Positions 45,780-58,235 are shown, counted from the first letter of the stretch. The stretch is DNA of 64,000 nt from Macrotis lagotis (GCF_037893015.1 NC_133666.1:264175609-264239608), one strand, 5' to 3'. Translations and numbers: made by a program. Notes: generated by a model not told the origin, from the letters alone.

Positions 45780-46995
45780 TTTTTTTTTCAAAAATGTGTT
45801 TTGATTGTTTTCCTGGCATTTCTCTGATAATGAACATACAGATGGAAATGAATTGCTTCAATTACTTCCCTAATTAGAGAAACCTTTAATGTCGGCAAGA
45901 ATAAGTGCTCACAAATTGAGAGAAAGTTTCAATCAAATCATGTTTCATTCTTCAAGGATCATTTCTAATCTTCAATGGGCAAAGTGGAAAGCTACTTAGA
46001 ACAAGAATCAGATAAATAAGATGTGTTTTTAATTCCCACTCAGCACAGGTGGATGAATTTTGCTACTATTTAAACATCACCAACTCACTCTGGTTTATTA
46101 TGTATTTCCACCAAGGTCAACTCCATAATAGAGGAATACTTTGCTTCATCAATTAAGAACTTGAAGACCCAAGTGTCTAACTTTGAATTATTCGCTCAAA
46201 TCATTGCCCTCTGAAATATTCATCACGAGAGTGAAAAACATGACCTGTAAAGAGACTTCTTTAGTAATATAACCTATACAACACTGTTTACTTTTTAACC
46301 ATATGAATGGTCAAAAATACCCATGAGTGTGGGGTATTTCCAAGATCTTGGTTTATACCTTGCAAAGGGTGATTTGCCATATTGCAATGCTGTCGCCTGG
46401 GACAGGTAAGCTAATTAACAATGTGTACTAATGAGACTTCACCATGGATATTTGTTGATTAGAGATGCACATTTTTAAAGGGAGTAGGGAGGGGTACATC
46501 ACACACTATTACTCATGGAGAGGAATTAGATATTGCTAGATCCTTGGAAAAAAAAGATCCTTGGGGATTTACAGTTAATCACAGTGAGATTAATGGATTT
46601 CATTGGAACTACCCTGGTCACCATGGTTACTCTGGAAATGGCAGTCAACTCAGAATTCACACAGTATCAGACCATGAGGGACTAAAGGATGCCATTATTC
46701 ATTGGTCATGAACTGAATTTCATTTGCAAAGAAAAATCATTTAGAAAAGGGAAAAGGGAACTTCCAAAAAAGGATGCAAGAAATAAAAAATTGTAAGAGA
46801 TTTTATTATAAAAGAGGTAAATTCCATATTGTGTATATATATATATATATAATCTATTTTGAAAATTAAATAACAGACTTTAATACAAAATGCTAATGCT
46901 AACATATTAACATCAATGTCCCTAGATGCTTAAGTCATTCTCTAGTAATGTCAGAAACAAGGTGGAAGATGTGTGCATATTTGTGTATATGTGAA
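45780..46995. other. Repeat-poor intronic stretch
   Basis: Few recognisable repeats apart from a TA run at 46833-46850. It contains AT-core motifs such as 'aagctaattaac' near 46408 and an X-box-like site at 46617. It is a candidate for conserved noncoding sequence, which I cannot test without alignment. Confidence 0.3.
46617..46630. promoter_or_regulatory. Weak RFX X-box-like site
   Basis: gtcaccatggttac resembles an X-box with two departures from the symmetric consensus. It lies in the repeat-poor part of the upstream intron. Confidence 0.25.
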
Positions 46996-46999
46996 TGTG

Positions 47000-47085
47000 T
47001 GAATTAATAAAAAAATTTATTAAATACCTGCTTTGTGTTAGGCACTATGCCTGACAATTTTGTTTTGCAAGAAATTTGCATTTAG
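47000..47085 (-). repeat. L2 3'-end fragment
   Basis: 'tttattaaatacctgctttg' followed by 'tgttaggcactatgcc' is the reversed L2 terminus. Confidence 0.65.
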
Positions 47086-47169
47086 ATTATGAAGACAAAA
47101 AACTACATGGAGATATAACCAGAAAAAAATGAAAAAGAATAACTACAGACATCTACCACAGAGCTACTG

Positions 47170-47628
47170 ATATAGTTTGAGAGGGAGGGCAACAGAAGTT
47201 GAGAGGGATTAAGAAAGGTTTCAAGCAACGATGCTTCTTTTACCTTCTTTTTTTCAGAAAGAGAGTGCATACCAGGTGTGGGGGGGGAAGACTTTTGCAA
47301 AGACATAGATACTAGAGATGGATATGGATTCAGACAGAAGGCTAGGTTTGACTGGCTTATAGTATGTTGGGGGGGGATATATAAAGAGGATAGAAAGTTA
47401 GGTTAGGACCAGGTTGTAAGGGTTTTACAAGTTTAGAAAGAAGAGGTCATAGTTTATCATAGAGGCAATATGAAGCCATTAGAGTTGATTGAGTCAATGA
47501 AGCACAAGGGCAGATTTTCACTTAAGAAAAACCATATTAGCAGCACTGTGGAGGATAGTCTGGAGTGATGAGAGATTTGAGTGACCAATTAGGAGTATGA
47601 CATCTGAGCAAGAGGTGATGAAGACCTG

Positions 47629-47675
<47 letters not shown>

Positions 47676-47970
47676 GTTTTGTATGTGAACAAAGAGATAG
47701 GGTCAGATGTGATATGAGAGATTTGGAGGGAGAAAGAGCAAGATTTGGCAACTGATTAGAGATGCATGAATATGAAGAGTCTTGCCTAATTCCAAGGTTA
47801 TAAACCTGGGAGACTAGAAAAATGGTGATGCAGTGTAAAGAAACTGGGAATTTTGAAAGAAGAATAGGTTATGGTAAAAGATCATTTGAGATATACTGGG
47901 ATTGAAATGTATCCAAGACATCCAGTTGGTAATAGGAGATAAAAGTTCAAGGATAGACTAAAGTGTAGAA
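47170..47970 (-). repeat. L2 LINE 3' part, antisense, with (GT)n
   Basis: Reversed L2 text in order: 'ggaccaggttgtaagggttt', 'caatatgaagccattagagt', 'gaccaattaggagtatgaca', 'aagatttggcaactgattag', 'aagacatccagttggtaata'. A (GT)n tract at 47633-47670 grew inside it. Confidence 0.75.
47633..47670. repeat. (GT)n microsatellite
   Basis: A pure GT tract of about 19 units within the L2 copy. Confidence 0.95.
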
Positions 47971-48639
47971 TAAGACCTTTTTTAGACATTGCCAACATGG
48001 CAATTTGATTTGCTTGATTAAATATATTGATTATGTGGATCTTTCTTTTCTTTTTTTCTTTAAATAGTATTGTAGGTAGGAAGAAAAGAAAATAATTCTT
48101 TGTCAATTGAAAAAAAATTTTAAATAAGGAGCTAATTCTTCCATAGAACCTGTGACTTACTACTAAACCTGGAAATAATTCAGGCATGAGTGTAAATCTC
48201 ACTATCTTCTCCAACTGGCAAGTTTATGTGGGTACTACCACCTAGTTTTCCTGTTGGTGCTTCTTCTCTCTATAGCTATGTGTGTTCTACTGCAACTGGC
48301 AGCTAGAGTTTTAGGCAAATTTTAAATAAGTTTCAGTGACTCATTTTTGAATTTCCCTCCCCTCTACAGAGAGTCTCTTGAACAAAATAAGATCTCAGAA
48401 AAGATTTATTGGATTAAATTGAAATGTCTATTCCAAATTAATTTTTTAAAACTCTTATGACTCAGAGCTAGAAGGAGCTATCTACATTTCAAAACACTAT
48501 TTGTTGAACTTGAAAAAATAAATTGTATTTTTGTATCTATTATTTTTAAGCGTAATTTTAGAAACACATTTAGATGTGATGTGTCTTTTAGGAAATAGAT
48601 ATATGATAATAAAAGGATCAACATAAATGTAATATGGAA

Positions 48640-49000
48640 GGAGACTTATTTCACAGTAATGAGATATAAATTGTCTCCTAATGATGACTTTAGATTTATC
48701 CCAAGAGTTTCAGTATGTTGTCTGATTATTGTCATTTTTTGATGAAATTATTTACTGTTTTTATAATTTGCTCATTTTTATATATCTTGTAGGATTAGAT
48801 TATTTAGCCTCCATTTTACTATTGAATCTGTTCTTCAAATCCTATTATTATAAACTTTATTGCATTCTGGCTAATAATATTTCTGCTTCACTGAATTTGT
48901 TTTTGATTGTTTTATATCCTTGCATAACTGATTTTTTAAAGGTGTCAGACAGAATGGAGAAATATGTTTACACCTTTGTTTCATCAAAATAGAATTTTGA
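48640..49000 (-). repeat. L1 ORF2 endonuclease-region fossil
   Basis: The plus strand carries the familiar reversed L1 pattern 'tttattgcattctggctaat', 'tttctgcttcactgaatttg' and 'ggagaaatatgtttacacct'. The 87-codon plus frame across it is antisense and not a gene. Confidence 0.55.
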
Positions 49001-49568
49001 CAGAACCACTAAATCTAATAGTTAAGCTACAGTATGAAAGAACACTATTCTGACTGGTAGTCCACTGAACTCTCTCAATATTCTCCTCTAAACACCCTAA
49101 AAATAATGTCTCAAATCAAATTTTGGAACAGCAGAGCCAACAAAAGGTCAGAGGGAGACATTAGGAGGGCTTTAGGAGAGGTCTGTAAGGTTGAGATAGG
49201 CACAGACCCAGGAACATGAGTAGTAGACCTTGGAGACAGCAGTAACAGTAGCAGCATCAGGTTCAGGTGTTCTCAGACTAGAGATGGTAAGAATTTGGAC
49301 TAGGGGTCAGAAAGAGATTACAGGGAACCCTTTACTGTCACTGGGTATAGCTGGCTGAATTGAAGCTCTAGAGAAAAGAGGAATGCTTTTGATGGATCAC
49401 CAGGGTCTCTGATTACAGTTCCAGGGCTAAGAGGAGCAGTGCGGCTAGAAGAGAAAGGGAACTTTCCTGGGTAAAGACCAGAGCTACATGTTGACTTGGA
49501 AAACTCTATATTAACATTATCTGTGTTCTAATAAATTTTATTTATTTTGTTAAACATTTCCCAATACG

Positions 49569-49720
49569 GGGCAGCTAGGTGGTGAAGTGGATAGAACACC
49601 GGCTCTGGAGTCAGGAGTACCTGAGTTCAAATCTGACCTCAGACACTTAATAATTACCTAGCTGTGTGGCCTTGGGCAAACCACTTAACTCCATTTGCCT
49701 TGCAAAATCCTAAAAAAAAT
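49569..49720 (+). repeat. Marsupial tRNA-derived SINE, near full length
   Basis: A complete plus-oriented copy: 'gcagctaggtggtgaagtgg', 'ctgagttcaaatctgacctc', 'cctagctgtgtggccttggg' and 'tgccttgcaaaatcctaaaa'. It is a good reference for the family in this window. Confidence 0.92.
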
Positions 49721-49799
49721 ATATTACCCAATTAAATTTTAATCAGGTTCCAGCTGAACTAGGGAATGTGCTTGACACCTCAGATGAAATTTAATTCTT

Positions 49800-50040
49800 T
49801 CATTTCAGTTATGATGAAACAAATTGAAAGAAGGAAAATAATTTGTCAAGGAAATATGATGCATAAATGGCAGATGCAGAACTAGAATACACACATATCT
49901 GGACTCCAAGTCCTGAACTTTTTCTGCTATATCATCACCACCACCACCACCTACATTTCTATAGAGCTTTAAGATTTGTAAAGCCTTTACAAATATTATG
50001 TCATTCTATCTTCACAATAAAAATAGTCGTCATATAAAAA
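49800..50040 (-). repeat. MIR-like SINE fossil(s)
   Basis: 'aaaataatttgtcaaggaaa' and 'tctggactccaagtcctgaa', then '(CAC)n' and 'gagctttaagatttgtaaag', are reversed CORE-SINE parts, possibly two tandem fragments. Confidence 0.5.
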
Positions 50041-50334
50041 CATTTTTTTACAAACTTCAAAGCACTTAGTAATTATCAGGGAGCTTTACAAGGACCTTTG
50101 AACCTTAAACTCTCATCATGATAAACTGGCAATTTAGTCATAATTTTGGACTTTTTTATTTATTTAAGAACAATGGAATCTTTTGTGACTTTTCATGAAA
50201 TATGTATTTTCTTATTTAACAAACAATAGGACTGGTTAAAATTCAAAACAATAACAATAACAAAAAACACAATATGATTTGAAAAATTTAAACTTCTCTG
50301 TACAGGCCCCTGGGAATGAATTCAGCCAAAATCC

Positions 50335-50430
50335 ATGAAAGTGGTTATTATGTGTCTATTCTGTGCTACATAGAACCAGACAAGAACTCAAGGAACTAAC
50401 AATCTAGTTGGGGAGGCAAAAAAATATAAG
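50335..50430 (-). repeat. L2 3'-end fragment
   Basis: 'gtgtctattctgtgctacat' and 'caaggaactaacaatctagt' fit the reversed L2 3' end. Confidence 0.6.
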
Positions 50431-50559
50431 AATTCAAAAAGTTAAATCCTAATGAAACATTAAATATTTAAAAACTGACTGTAATGAAGCTTGAAGTTTG
50501 GGGAATACTTTAAGATGTTTGCTGTGTCTAGCTGAGAGTCTCAGTATAATTTCAATAGG

Positions 50560-50878
50560 ATGGACAGAAGATTTGGGATGAAAAAAATAGATTGAAATCC
50601 TTCCCTCCTCATTTACAAACTAATATTAATCTAGTTATGGGAGTGGGGAGCCTCAGTTTCATCTCTAAAATGGGGGATAATATTTAAACTACCTACTTCA
50701 TACAGCTGTTATAATGAAAACCCTTGTAAAGTGGATATAAATTGAGCTCTTCTAAACTGTGAAATCCTGGGCAATAATACTATCCCCACTAAGCCTCAGT
50801 TTTCCTCATTTGAAAAACAAAGATAATATCAACATACTCCACAGTTTTGCTGTGGGGATAAATTAGATGATGCATGTA

Positions 50879-50880
<2 letters not shown>
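50560..50880 (+). repeat. Two MIR/MON-like SINE fragments
   Basis: 'gagcctcagtttcatctcta' and, later, 'taagcctcagttttcctcat' with 'tgtggggataaattagatga' are two plus-oriented 3' halves in tandem. Confidence 0.6.
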
Positions 50881-50912
<32 letters not shown>

Positions 50913-50920
50913 ATATATGT
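50881..50920. repeat. (AC)n/(AT)n microsatellite
   Basis: 'catacatac' followed by a pure AC run and a short TA run directly after a SINE tail. Confidence 0.9.
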
Positions 50921-51493
50921 GAACATGAACTGAAATAGAAAGTAAAGCTTATAAAACATTTAGTTTTTCTTCCATTTTCTCATTAATTGCTTTTGCAGGT
51001 TTGTCCAGAAAATTACTTCTCCTCCCACCCCATCTTGTAAATGTGACATTTAAAATGACATTCAATGTCTTTCACACGAACCACGGGCAAAGCAATTTGT
51101 CAATGCATAATACTTTGACCCCAGAAAAGGGAAAAACATGAAAAGGCCAAACTGAACATCTGATATCTGCCCTTGATTACAGATAATAATTGTTCTTCAT
51201 TCTCTCAAAGTCCACCAAATAAAGTGCTTTTCAAGGAGACCAGGGGTAGAGAAGTATGGGCAAATAAACCATGGCATTTTCCTAATGAAAGGTTTTGGAA
51301 CCTGAACTTAGCTTTGATTCGATTGGTTCTAACCCTCTTGGTGTGCTATGGACACCTTTGGTTGCCTAGTAAAACCTAGGCATCTCTGTCTCAGAATGAT
51401 GATTCTAAATGCATACCATATAGAACAAAGGAAACTCTATTGAAATAGTTGTCAAAAATATGTTTTTAAAATAAATTAATGAATCCCAAGATT

Positions 51494-51692
51494 AAGAATG
51501 CCTGGACTTCAGGGCAGCTAGGTGATGCAGTAGATAGAGCACCTGCATTGAAGTCAAGAGGACCTGAGTTCAAATCCAGCCTCAGACACTTAAAAATATC
51601 TAGCTGTGTGATCATGGGCCAGTCACTTAACCCTGCTACCTTCCAAAAACCAACTGCCCCCCCCCCCAAAAATAAAGAATAACTAGACTTCA
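51494..51692 (+). repeat. Marsupial tRNA-derived SINE with diverged target-site duplication
   Basis: The body at 51512-51674 starts 'gggcagctaggtgatgcagt' and includes 'gagttcaaatccagcctcag'. Flanks aagaatgcctggacttca (51494-51511) and aagaataactagacttca (51675-51692) agree at 15 of 18 bases. A C-run lies near 51656-51667. Confidence 0.9.
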
Positions 51693-51924
51693 ATGAATAG
51701 CCCAAGCCCTGTTCACATAATGTCATGAGACACAAGTTTAAGTTAGTATTGAACTGCCTGGGGAGCAGAAGGGACCACGGTCCACCATTTTGGTGAAGAT
51801 GAGTGCTGAAAACAACATTTCTCAGGGAAGGAAAGTAACTTTATAATTAGGCAAAAATAAATCTCTAAGGAGGTAAAGAACATATTAGTATCAGAGCTGA
51901 AACTGGAATCAAGGTCAGAGAATC

Positions 51925-52770
51925 AGTTTCAGAGTCGATAGAAATCTCACAAGCCATCTAATCTATCCTCTTTGCAAAAAAACAGAAAGGATCATGATGT
52001 CTTTGCTTGAAGACTTTCAGTGAGGGGGAACCCACTACCAGAGTCACCTCCCAAGACAACTCATTCCATTGTTGTATAAGCTCTAGTTAGTATGATTGTT
52101 TTTCCACTTTCCTTATGTCGTCCACATATGTGATTTCTCTCTATTGACATGATGATTTATAATGGGGCCCAAGAAGACACACCTAATTTCTAATTCATAG
52201 GACTTTCAGGGACATAAAGACAGCTATCATTTCCCCCTCTCCTCATCCCCAACTTCTTTTCCTCCTCAGAACAAAACCTTCCCAGTTCCTTCCTTTTAAT
52301 ATGACATATGTAAGGTCCCTTCACCCCTCTGATATTTCTCATCTGTTTTTTTATCAAACTCTTTCTAAAACTGTGTTTAGAACAAAGCACAATATTCTAT
52401 ACATGATCTGACCCAGACAGAGAATAGTAGAGTTTTTTAGTGAACTATATATTCTCCTAGAAATAGAACTCAAGAAAAAACTAGCTTTTTTTGCCTACCA
52501 CATCACACTATTGACACCTGCTGAGCTTGTAATCCCTTAAACTCCAGACCTCCAGATCTATGTCAGACTAACTGTTGTCTAACCATATTTTCTCCAGTCT
52601 GCTCTTATAAAGACTTTTTTAAGGGGATCCAAGTAAAAGTATAAATAACATGTTATATTTGTCTCTGCTAAGCTTTTTTTTCCACTTAATTTGGCTCAAG
52701 AGTCTAGAAACTAACTTTGTAACACCTATTAGCTTTGTATCTGCAAATTTGATAACAATTATATACACAT
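51925..52770 (-). repeat. CR1/L3 LINE fossil, 3' portion
   Basis: The plus strand reads as reversed CR1-type text: 'gaagactttcagtgaggggg', 'cacctcccaagacaactcat', 'gacagctatcatttccccct', 'ccacatcacactattgacac', 'tttgtatctgcaaatttgat'. The element is ancient, with no open frame. Confidence 0.7.
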
Positions 52771-52816
52771 CCCTTTAAACATAATATATATATACAGATA
52801 ATGTGTATACATACCC

Positions 52817-52849
<33 letters not shown>

Positions 52850-53305
52850 CCTTACATATATTATGTATACATGCAAAATATATATATACCTTTACAACTA
52901 TAATATACTCATATACACATATCATTACTTATATATACAAATACACACTGCATTCATATACACATATACCCCTTTACATATACATACTTTTAAACAATAC
53001 ATCTATACATGTGCATACAATATCAGTGTTTTTGTGTACATGTATAGATGTGTTGTGTATATAGACATATATAATATATTGTTTGTATTTATATATATGC
53101 AAATACATAAGCATCTAATTTTTTTATATTTGATATAGATTTTATATGCACATATTATACATAACCACATGTAGGTATATATATAATATATGAATATATC
53201 ACATACATAGGTATATATATATATATTTATGCACTCAAAGTTGTATGTCTATAATATACATATATATATATATATATTTATGATGTATGTATACACACCT
53301 GCATT
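52771..53305. repeat. TA/CA-rich microsatellite field inside the CR1/L3 fossil
   Basis: More than 500 bp of short TA, CA and TACA runs with long cryptic ORFs rich in Tyr, Ile, His and Thr that are not genes. Confidence 0.85.
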
Positions 53306-53480
53306 TCTTCTCAAATTTGCAGGTCAGCTGTAATGACAACTCTTTCAATATGGCCACTGAACCAATTCTGTATCCACTTAATTATATCATTGCTTCTCCA
53401 AGCATAGCATGAGATAGCTCCATAAACACTTTCTAAAGTCTTTGGACTCAGACTTTTTTCATTCACTATACCAATTCCAA
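53306..53480 (-). repeat. CR1/L3 LINE fossil, continuation
   Basis: 'ggccactgaaccaattctgt' followed by 'atccacttaattatatcatt' and 'gcatgagatagctcca' continue the reversed CR1/L3 order after the microsatellite field. Confidence 0.65.
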
Positions 53481-53799
53481 AGAAATTACTTTCTAATGAA
53501 AAAAACTACCTGAATCCTTTATACCCTCAAGGAACTCTTTAGTTTCTGAATATAAAGTCTCAGATCTTTTTTTTTTTACCCTTTAGAAGGAAAAACACAA
53601 ACAAAAATCCACCATCCATACTAAGAATATCACCACCTTGTATATTGCTTCTCCCCACACATTTCTCTTTTGGCTTGGCAATAATCATAGGTGATACAGA
53701 AAATGAATTGATCAGATATAAGACAGAATTTTTAAAAATATGCATCCTGTTTCCCTCTATAATTTGTCAACTCTAAGCAATTATTTAGTAGAACATTTA

Positions 53800-54060
53800 A
53801 AGTAGCTAGGTGGTACAGTGGATAGAACCCTGAACCTAGAGTCAAGAAGACATGAGTTCAAATTTGACTCAGATACTTATAGTTGTGTGATCTTGGGGCA
53901 AGTCACCCAACTCCAACTCATGTCAGTTTTCTCATCTGTAAAATGGTGATTACCTTCTAAGGTGGTTGTGAGGATCAAATGAAATAATTACAAAGTATTT
54001 GACATAATATGTGAGCCATAGTAATTGCTGTATAAATGATAGCTCCTATTATTGTTTTTT
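53800..54060 (+). repeat. Marsupial SINE (MON/MIR-like), full length
   Basis: Head 'gtagctaggtggtacagtgg', middle 'tttctcatctgtaaaatggt', end 'gtgagccatagtaattgctg'. The tail passes into ATT/TTG-rich repeats up to about 54175. Confidence 0.8.
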
Positions 54061-54314
54061 TATTGCTCCTATTATTGCTGTTGTTGTTATTGTTGTATTA
54101 TTATTATTTCTTGGAATAATGAATAATAACATGATTATTACTAAAATAATTATCATTATTATGACTATTCTAGCTATATGGCTAAGGTGCCACATTTTGT
54201 GAACTTTCCTTTTAACTCTTGTGAAGTGTGTTTTCCCCTAGAATATGACTATGGGCTGGGGAGAGAAATGAATTTATCTACAGAATAAATAAAATGATAT
54301 ACAGAAATAAATAG

Positions 54315-54530
54315 AGAGACAGCACCATATAATGAATGGAGTTAGTTCAGAGAGCCTAGAAGACCTGAATTCAGGAATTGTCTCTTCCATATCCTTACTG
54401 TGTGGTCCTAAGTAAGTCATAACCTTTCAGCGCTCTAAGATATTCTGTAGATTAATAATTTCCAGAAAAAGTGTCCACTTAACACTTGTACAGGGAACTA
54501 TCTTAAATGGGAGATTTCTACAGCAATGAA
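54315..54530 (+). repeat. tRNA-derived SINE fragment
   Basis: 'tgtgtggtcctaagtaagtc' and 'gaagacctgaattcagg' fit a diverged plus-oriented SINE head. Confidence 0.45.
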
Positions 54531-54534
54531 TCAC

Positions 54535-55680
54535 AGGCTTGGTCCCTATTTCTAACAAATACACCAGATTAATACAAAATTGGCCATTCCTCAAATTTAG
54601 CAGTTGAAAGACAATTCTGTCTACTTTTTAATGAGTTCCTGAGCAGTGATGCTTTCTAAGATTGACAGAACACATTGTCCTTGAGGATCTACTGACTGAC
54701 TGTGCAGTCTCTTGAGGTCAAAGGACACACCTTGAAATCACAGGATGAAGTTAAAGTGGAGAAATACATTTTAATTTCAGAAACAAATAAATTAAAAATA
54801 AATGTATTTTTGCAATCAAACCATAGAGACATTTCCCTAATCTTTTGAACTAAAATCTAGACTAGCTTGACAATTATACCACAGGGAACAAACTCCTGAT
54901 GAGAGGCAGGTAGATTAAATGACCTACAAGTTCTATTCCATTTTCAATTTCTATGATCTGTAACACAATTAAGTAATTTGCAATGGCTTGAATAATAGAA
55001 TTACTTTGTAGAGATGAATCTGCTATTTAATTTGTATTTGATTTGGTCTCATATTTAACCATTTAAAAATTTTTGTATTCACCAAATATTGGTTTGGATA
55101 CATATTGGGTTTCTTGCTCCCATATTCTCTCACTGTGGTCTATCTCTTCTATGAGACTAGGCCCAGAATTACAGCATTTTAAACAAGTTTTCTACAAATA
55201 ACCACTGAAAATGCTATTTTCCCTTTATTATTTGGAAGATTAAGCTAAATGGTGGCCCTGAATCCCCATCCTCTGCCCTCTTTTTAGCTTAACATTTAAA
55301 AAAAACAGGTCCATACAATTTTATTTGAGGCACATTTTATGGTCATCACCCATATTTACCAATACCCTTCTTCCTGTTTCTAGAGATTTTTGCTTCCTTT
55401 GTCCACTTCTCTCTGCTATTCTTTCTAAATGAAGATGAGATTCAGATCTAATAGATGAAGGAAAAATTGAGTCACCTTGTTCTTCCACTTCATTTCAATG
55501 GATACATGCTGCTATCTTGGACCTTCAGTAAATTAACAAATGAATTGTTTACCAGTTAGGATGTTTGTGGGTGCAAGTGGAAGTGAGTGGAGAGTGGAGA
55601 GAATAAACTACAACTAACTGGACAAATCAGTCACCAGTATATGGTAACATCCTTCGTTCTATACTCAGTGTTATCCAATA
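54535..55680. other. No recognisable gene
   Basis: Intronic sequence with no exon or nameable repeat except weak L2-like text near 55350-55440. Confidence 0.35.
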
Positions 55681-55684
55681 AAAG

Positions 55685-56300
55685 GAACAAAAACAGTCAG
55701 TCTACAAACATTTATTTAATGATTCCTGTTTCCCAGACACTGTGGCAAGTTCTGAGATTTCAAATAAGGACAAATAAGATTTCAAATAAGATGGCAGAGT
55801 AGGTAGAGTGCTGGTCCTGAAGTCTGGAGGATCTGAGTTCAAGTCTGGTTTCAGATAGTTACTAGCTGTGAGACCTTGGGCAAGTCACTTTACCCCAATT
55901 GCCTTGCATTCAGGGCCATCTCTAGTCATCCTGATTCATATTTGGTCTCAGGACCCTGATGGCTCCAGAGGAGAGAAAGTGAGGCTGGTGACTTGGTGCA
56001 GCAGCTCCTCATATCCAATTTGCGTTCTTGTCATGGCATCATCTCTCTTTTTTTTTTTAAGAACAAAGGACAAACAAACATTATCATCATTACAAGTAAG
56101 GATTAAAATAGTCCCTGCTTTCAAGGAACTTACAGTCTAATGGGGCACACAACATATATTCAAGATATAAACAGAGAAGATGAAAAGAAACCTTAGTGGG
56201 GAAAGCTCTAGAAGGAGGGGAGGGAGAAGGGGGATGGCTGGGGGAGGGTGCAAAAGAAACCATAAAAGGCTTCCTAATGAGGATGGTGTTTGAGAGGCTT
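55685..56300 (-). repeat. L2 3' end, antisense, split by a SINE
   Basis: Left part: 'caaacatttatttaatgatt' and 'cagacactgtggcaagttct'. Right part from about 56096: 'aatagtccctgctttcaagg', 'aacttacagtctaatggggc'. The two join into one reversed L2 terminus once the SINE at 55790-56095 is removed. Confidence 0.75.
55790..56095 (+). repeat. Composite marsupial SINE inserted in L2
   Basis: Head 'gatctgagttcaagtctggt' and 'gaccttgggcaagtcacttt', then 3' module 'catcctgattcatatttggt', 'gtgaggctggtgacttggtg' and 'gaacaaaggacaaacaaaca'. A possible duplication, acaaataagatt/acaagtaaggatt, flanks it. Confidence 0.8.
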
Positions 56301-56309
56301 TTGAAGGAA

Positions 56310-56560
56310 GGAGGAGATAGATAGTGCAGTGGATAAATCCCTGGGCTTGGAATTAGGAAGGCTCATGTTTCTAAGTTCAAATTTGACCTCAGACACTTAA
56401 TAGCTGTATGATCCTAGGTAAATCCCTTTTCCTTGTTTGCCTCAGTTTCTTCATCTGTAAAATGAGCTGAAGAAGGGAATGACAAACTAGTTCAGGATCT
56501 CTGCCAAGAAAGCCCCTGAAGGGGTCACAAAGGATGGACAACAGAGGATTCTAGAGAGGG
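56310..56560 (+). repeat. Marsupial SINE (two-part MIR-like family)
   Basis: 'gatagtgcagtggataaatc', 'gcctcagtttcttcatctgt', 'aatgacaaactagttcagga' and 'gggtcacaaaggatggacaa' give a near-complete plus copy. Confidence 0.8.
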
Positions 56561-56644
56561 AAAGCATTCCAAGAATTAGTGCAAAAGTAGAGTTATGAGA
56601 AATGAAGTTACTAACATACTATAATATCTATAAAGTAGAAACTC

Positions 56645-56720
56645 TCACATCTTTATCTCCCCTGGCCTAGCCTAATGCTCTGCAAACAGCAAGCACTAAC
56701 TCCATTTGTTGAATGAATTT
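56645..56720 (+). repeat. L2 3'-end fragment
   Basis: 'agcaagcactaactccattt' followed by 'gttgaatgaatttt' fits the L2 end. Confidence 0.55.
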
Positions 56721-57489
56721 TAGAATTTTAATATGGAAGAGAAGCAAACAAAAGAAAAAAATGAGGTAATTTTCTATTTTTTTTTTGCAAAAATGTATCA
56801 TTATTTCTGTTCATCCACCCTGTTACACATAATCTTTCAGATTACAATGCAATATATCAAAGCTAACATCTGAACAACAGTCTGGGAGCAGAGGAGCTGT
56901 GATTTCTGTGATTTCTAGACTAAAAATCTCACCTCCAGCAGGCCACTTGGCTGTCTCCTCCACCTCATCACTACCCAGCATTGCTAGACTCTGAGTATGA
57001 CAGGCTGTTAGGTGCTATGCAAAAAGAATAAGGCACAAATTTCTTATGGGAATAGCACTGACTCCCCAAGGAGTACTATGTGGAAAATAAATAAAGACTC
57101 TCTGTAAGGCAATTGCAAAGATTATCTGTACAATGAACCAGCATCTCCCCATGGCTCATGTTGCTTTTTCACAGCAAATGCTGTTAGGGAGGCATATAGA
57201 CTTTGGTTGGGCCTTAAGAACAATTTTCTTGTTTCAGTAAAACAAGTCAAATACCCACCCCGACATTAAATGCTAGAGAAGCAAAAAAGACTTGCTTTTG
57301 TGTTTGAGAGGTTTGACTGAGAAGGAAAAAAAAATCTAAATCTCTTTCTCTGATAAGGATAGGTAAGGAGAAAAAGAAGATCTAGAGAAATATGACCAAG
57401 ATTATGTTGATAACTTATGGCTTATGAAGCATCATTGAAACTATCAAAACAACATAACCTCATTTTTTTGGATTCCAGTGTAACTATCT

Positions 57490-57625
57490 AGCAATAAGCA
57501 TTTATTAAATTTCTGCTATCTACTTAGAATTGTTCTAAGTATGGAGGATATAAAGCTAGACAAAAATAGTCCCTGCTTTCAGTGAGAAGCTCATATTCTA
57601 ATGGAGGAGCCCAGACATAAACAGA
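57490..57625 (-). repeat. L2 3' end, antisense
   Basis: 'aataagcatttattaaattt' and 'aaaatagtccctgctttcag' fit the reversed L2 terminus. Confidence 0.7.
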
Positions 57626-57884
57626 CAGTTTGGAATCTGCTGAAAAGACAAAGATTTCCTGGCATTTAAGTCTCTTTTACTTTGTCTACCAATAAAGTTC
57701 TCATTTATAAGGAAAGCATAGTTAAAATGCAAACCAGAAGAAACAACAGATGACTGCCTTAATGATTAGTCTTTCCAATGTTTATGTTAAATGGTTGGAA
57801 GCCAGTTAGTGATTCTGGCCATTGCTACAAAGCTCCCAGAAGTCTTTGACTTGAGCTTATTTCCATGATTAAGCCTAGTAGTAA

Positions 57885-58015
57885 TTCAATTCAGCAAGCA
57901 GTTATTACATGCTTACTGGATGCCAAGTATTGCACTAGATGTGATATAAAGGCAACACTGAAATATCCTGCTGTCATGCAGTTATTATTCTTTTGGTAGA
58001 AACAACTCAAACACC
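57885..58015 (-). repeat. L2 3' end, antisense
   Basis: 'attcagcaagcagttattac' followed by 'ggatgccaagtattgcacta' is a reversed L2 terminus. Confidence 0.65.
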
Positions 58016-58235
58016 TGAATGCAAAAAATATACAAAGATAATACAAAATACAGAGAATATACCAGCTGACCTCCAACCAGAGATAAAACAATATTTCCCA
58101 AGTCTCCATTACTATTCAACCCTACTTTATTTTCTACTATAATGTCCTTCTTTCCAAAAAGAACATGACACTGAGTAAGCAAGTGAAAGAACATTACTTA
58201 GTCCTCAAAGATAACAAAAAAGTTCAGAATATGGG

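Noticed and set aside
48729-48992. 87-aa hydrophobic plus-strand ORF resembling a membrane protein
   Set aside because: The sequence is antisense L1 ORF2; the hydrophobicity reflects AT-rich antisense codons.
52801-53138. Tyr/Ile/His/Thr-rich ORFs of 87 and 111 aa
   Set aside because: They are products of the TA/CA microsatellite field, not genes.
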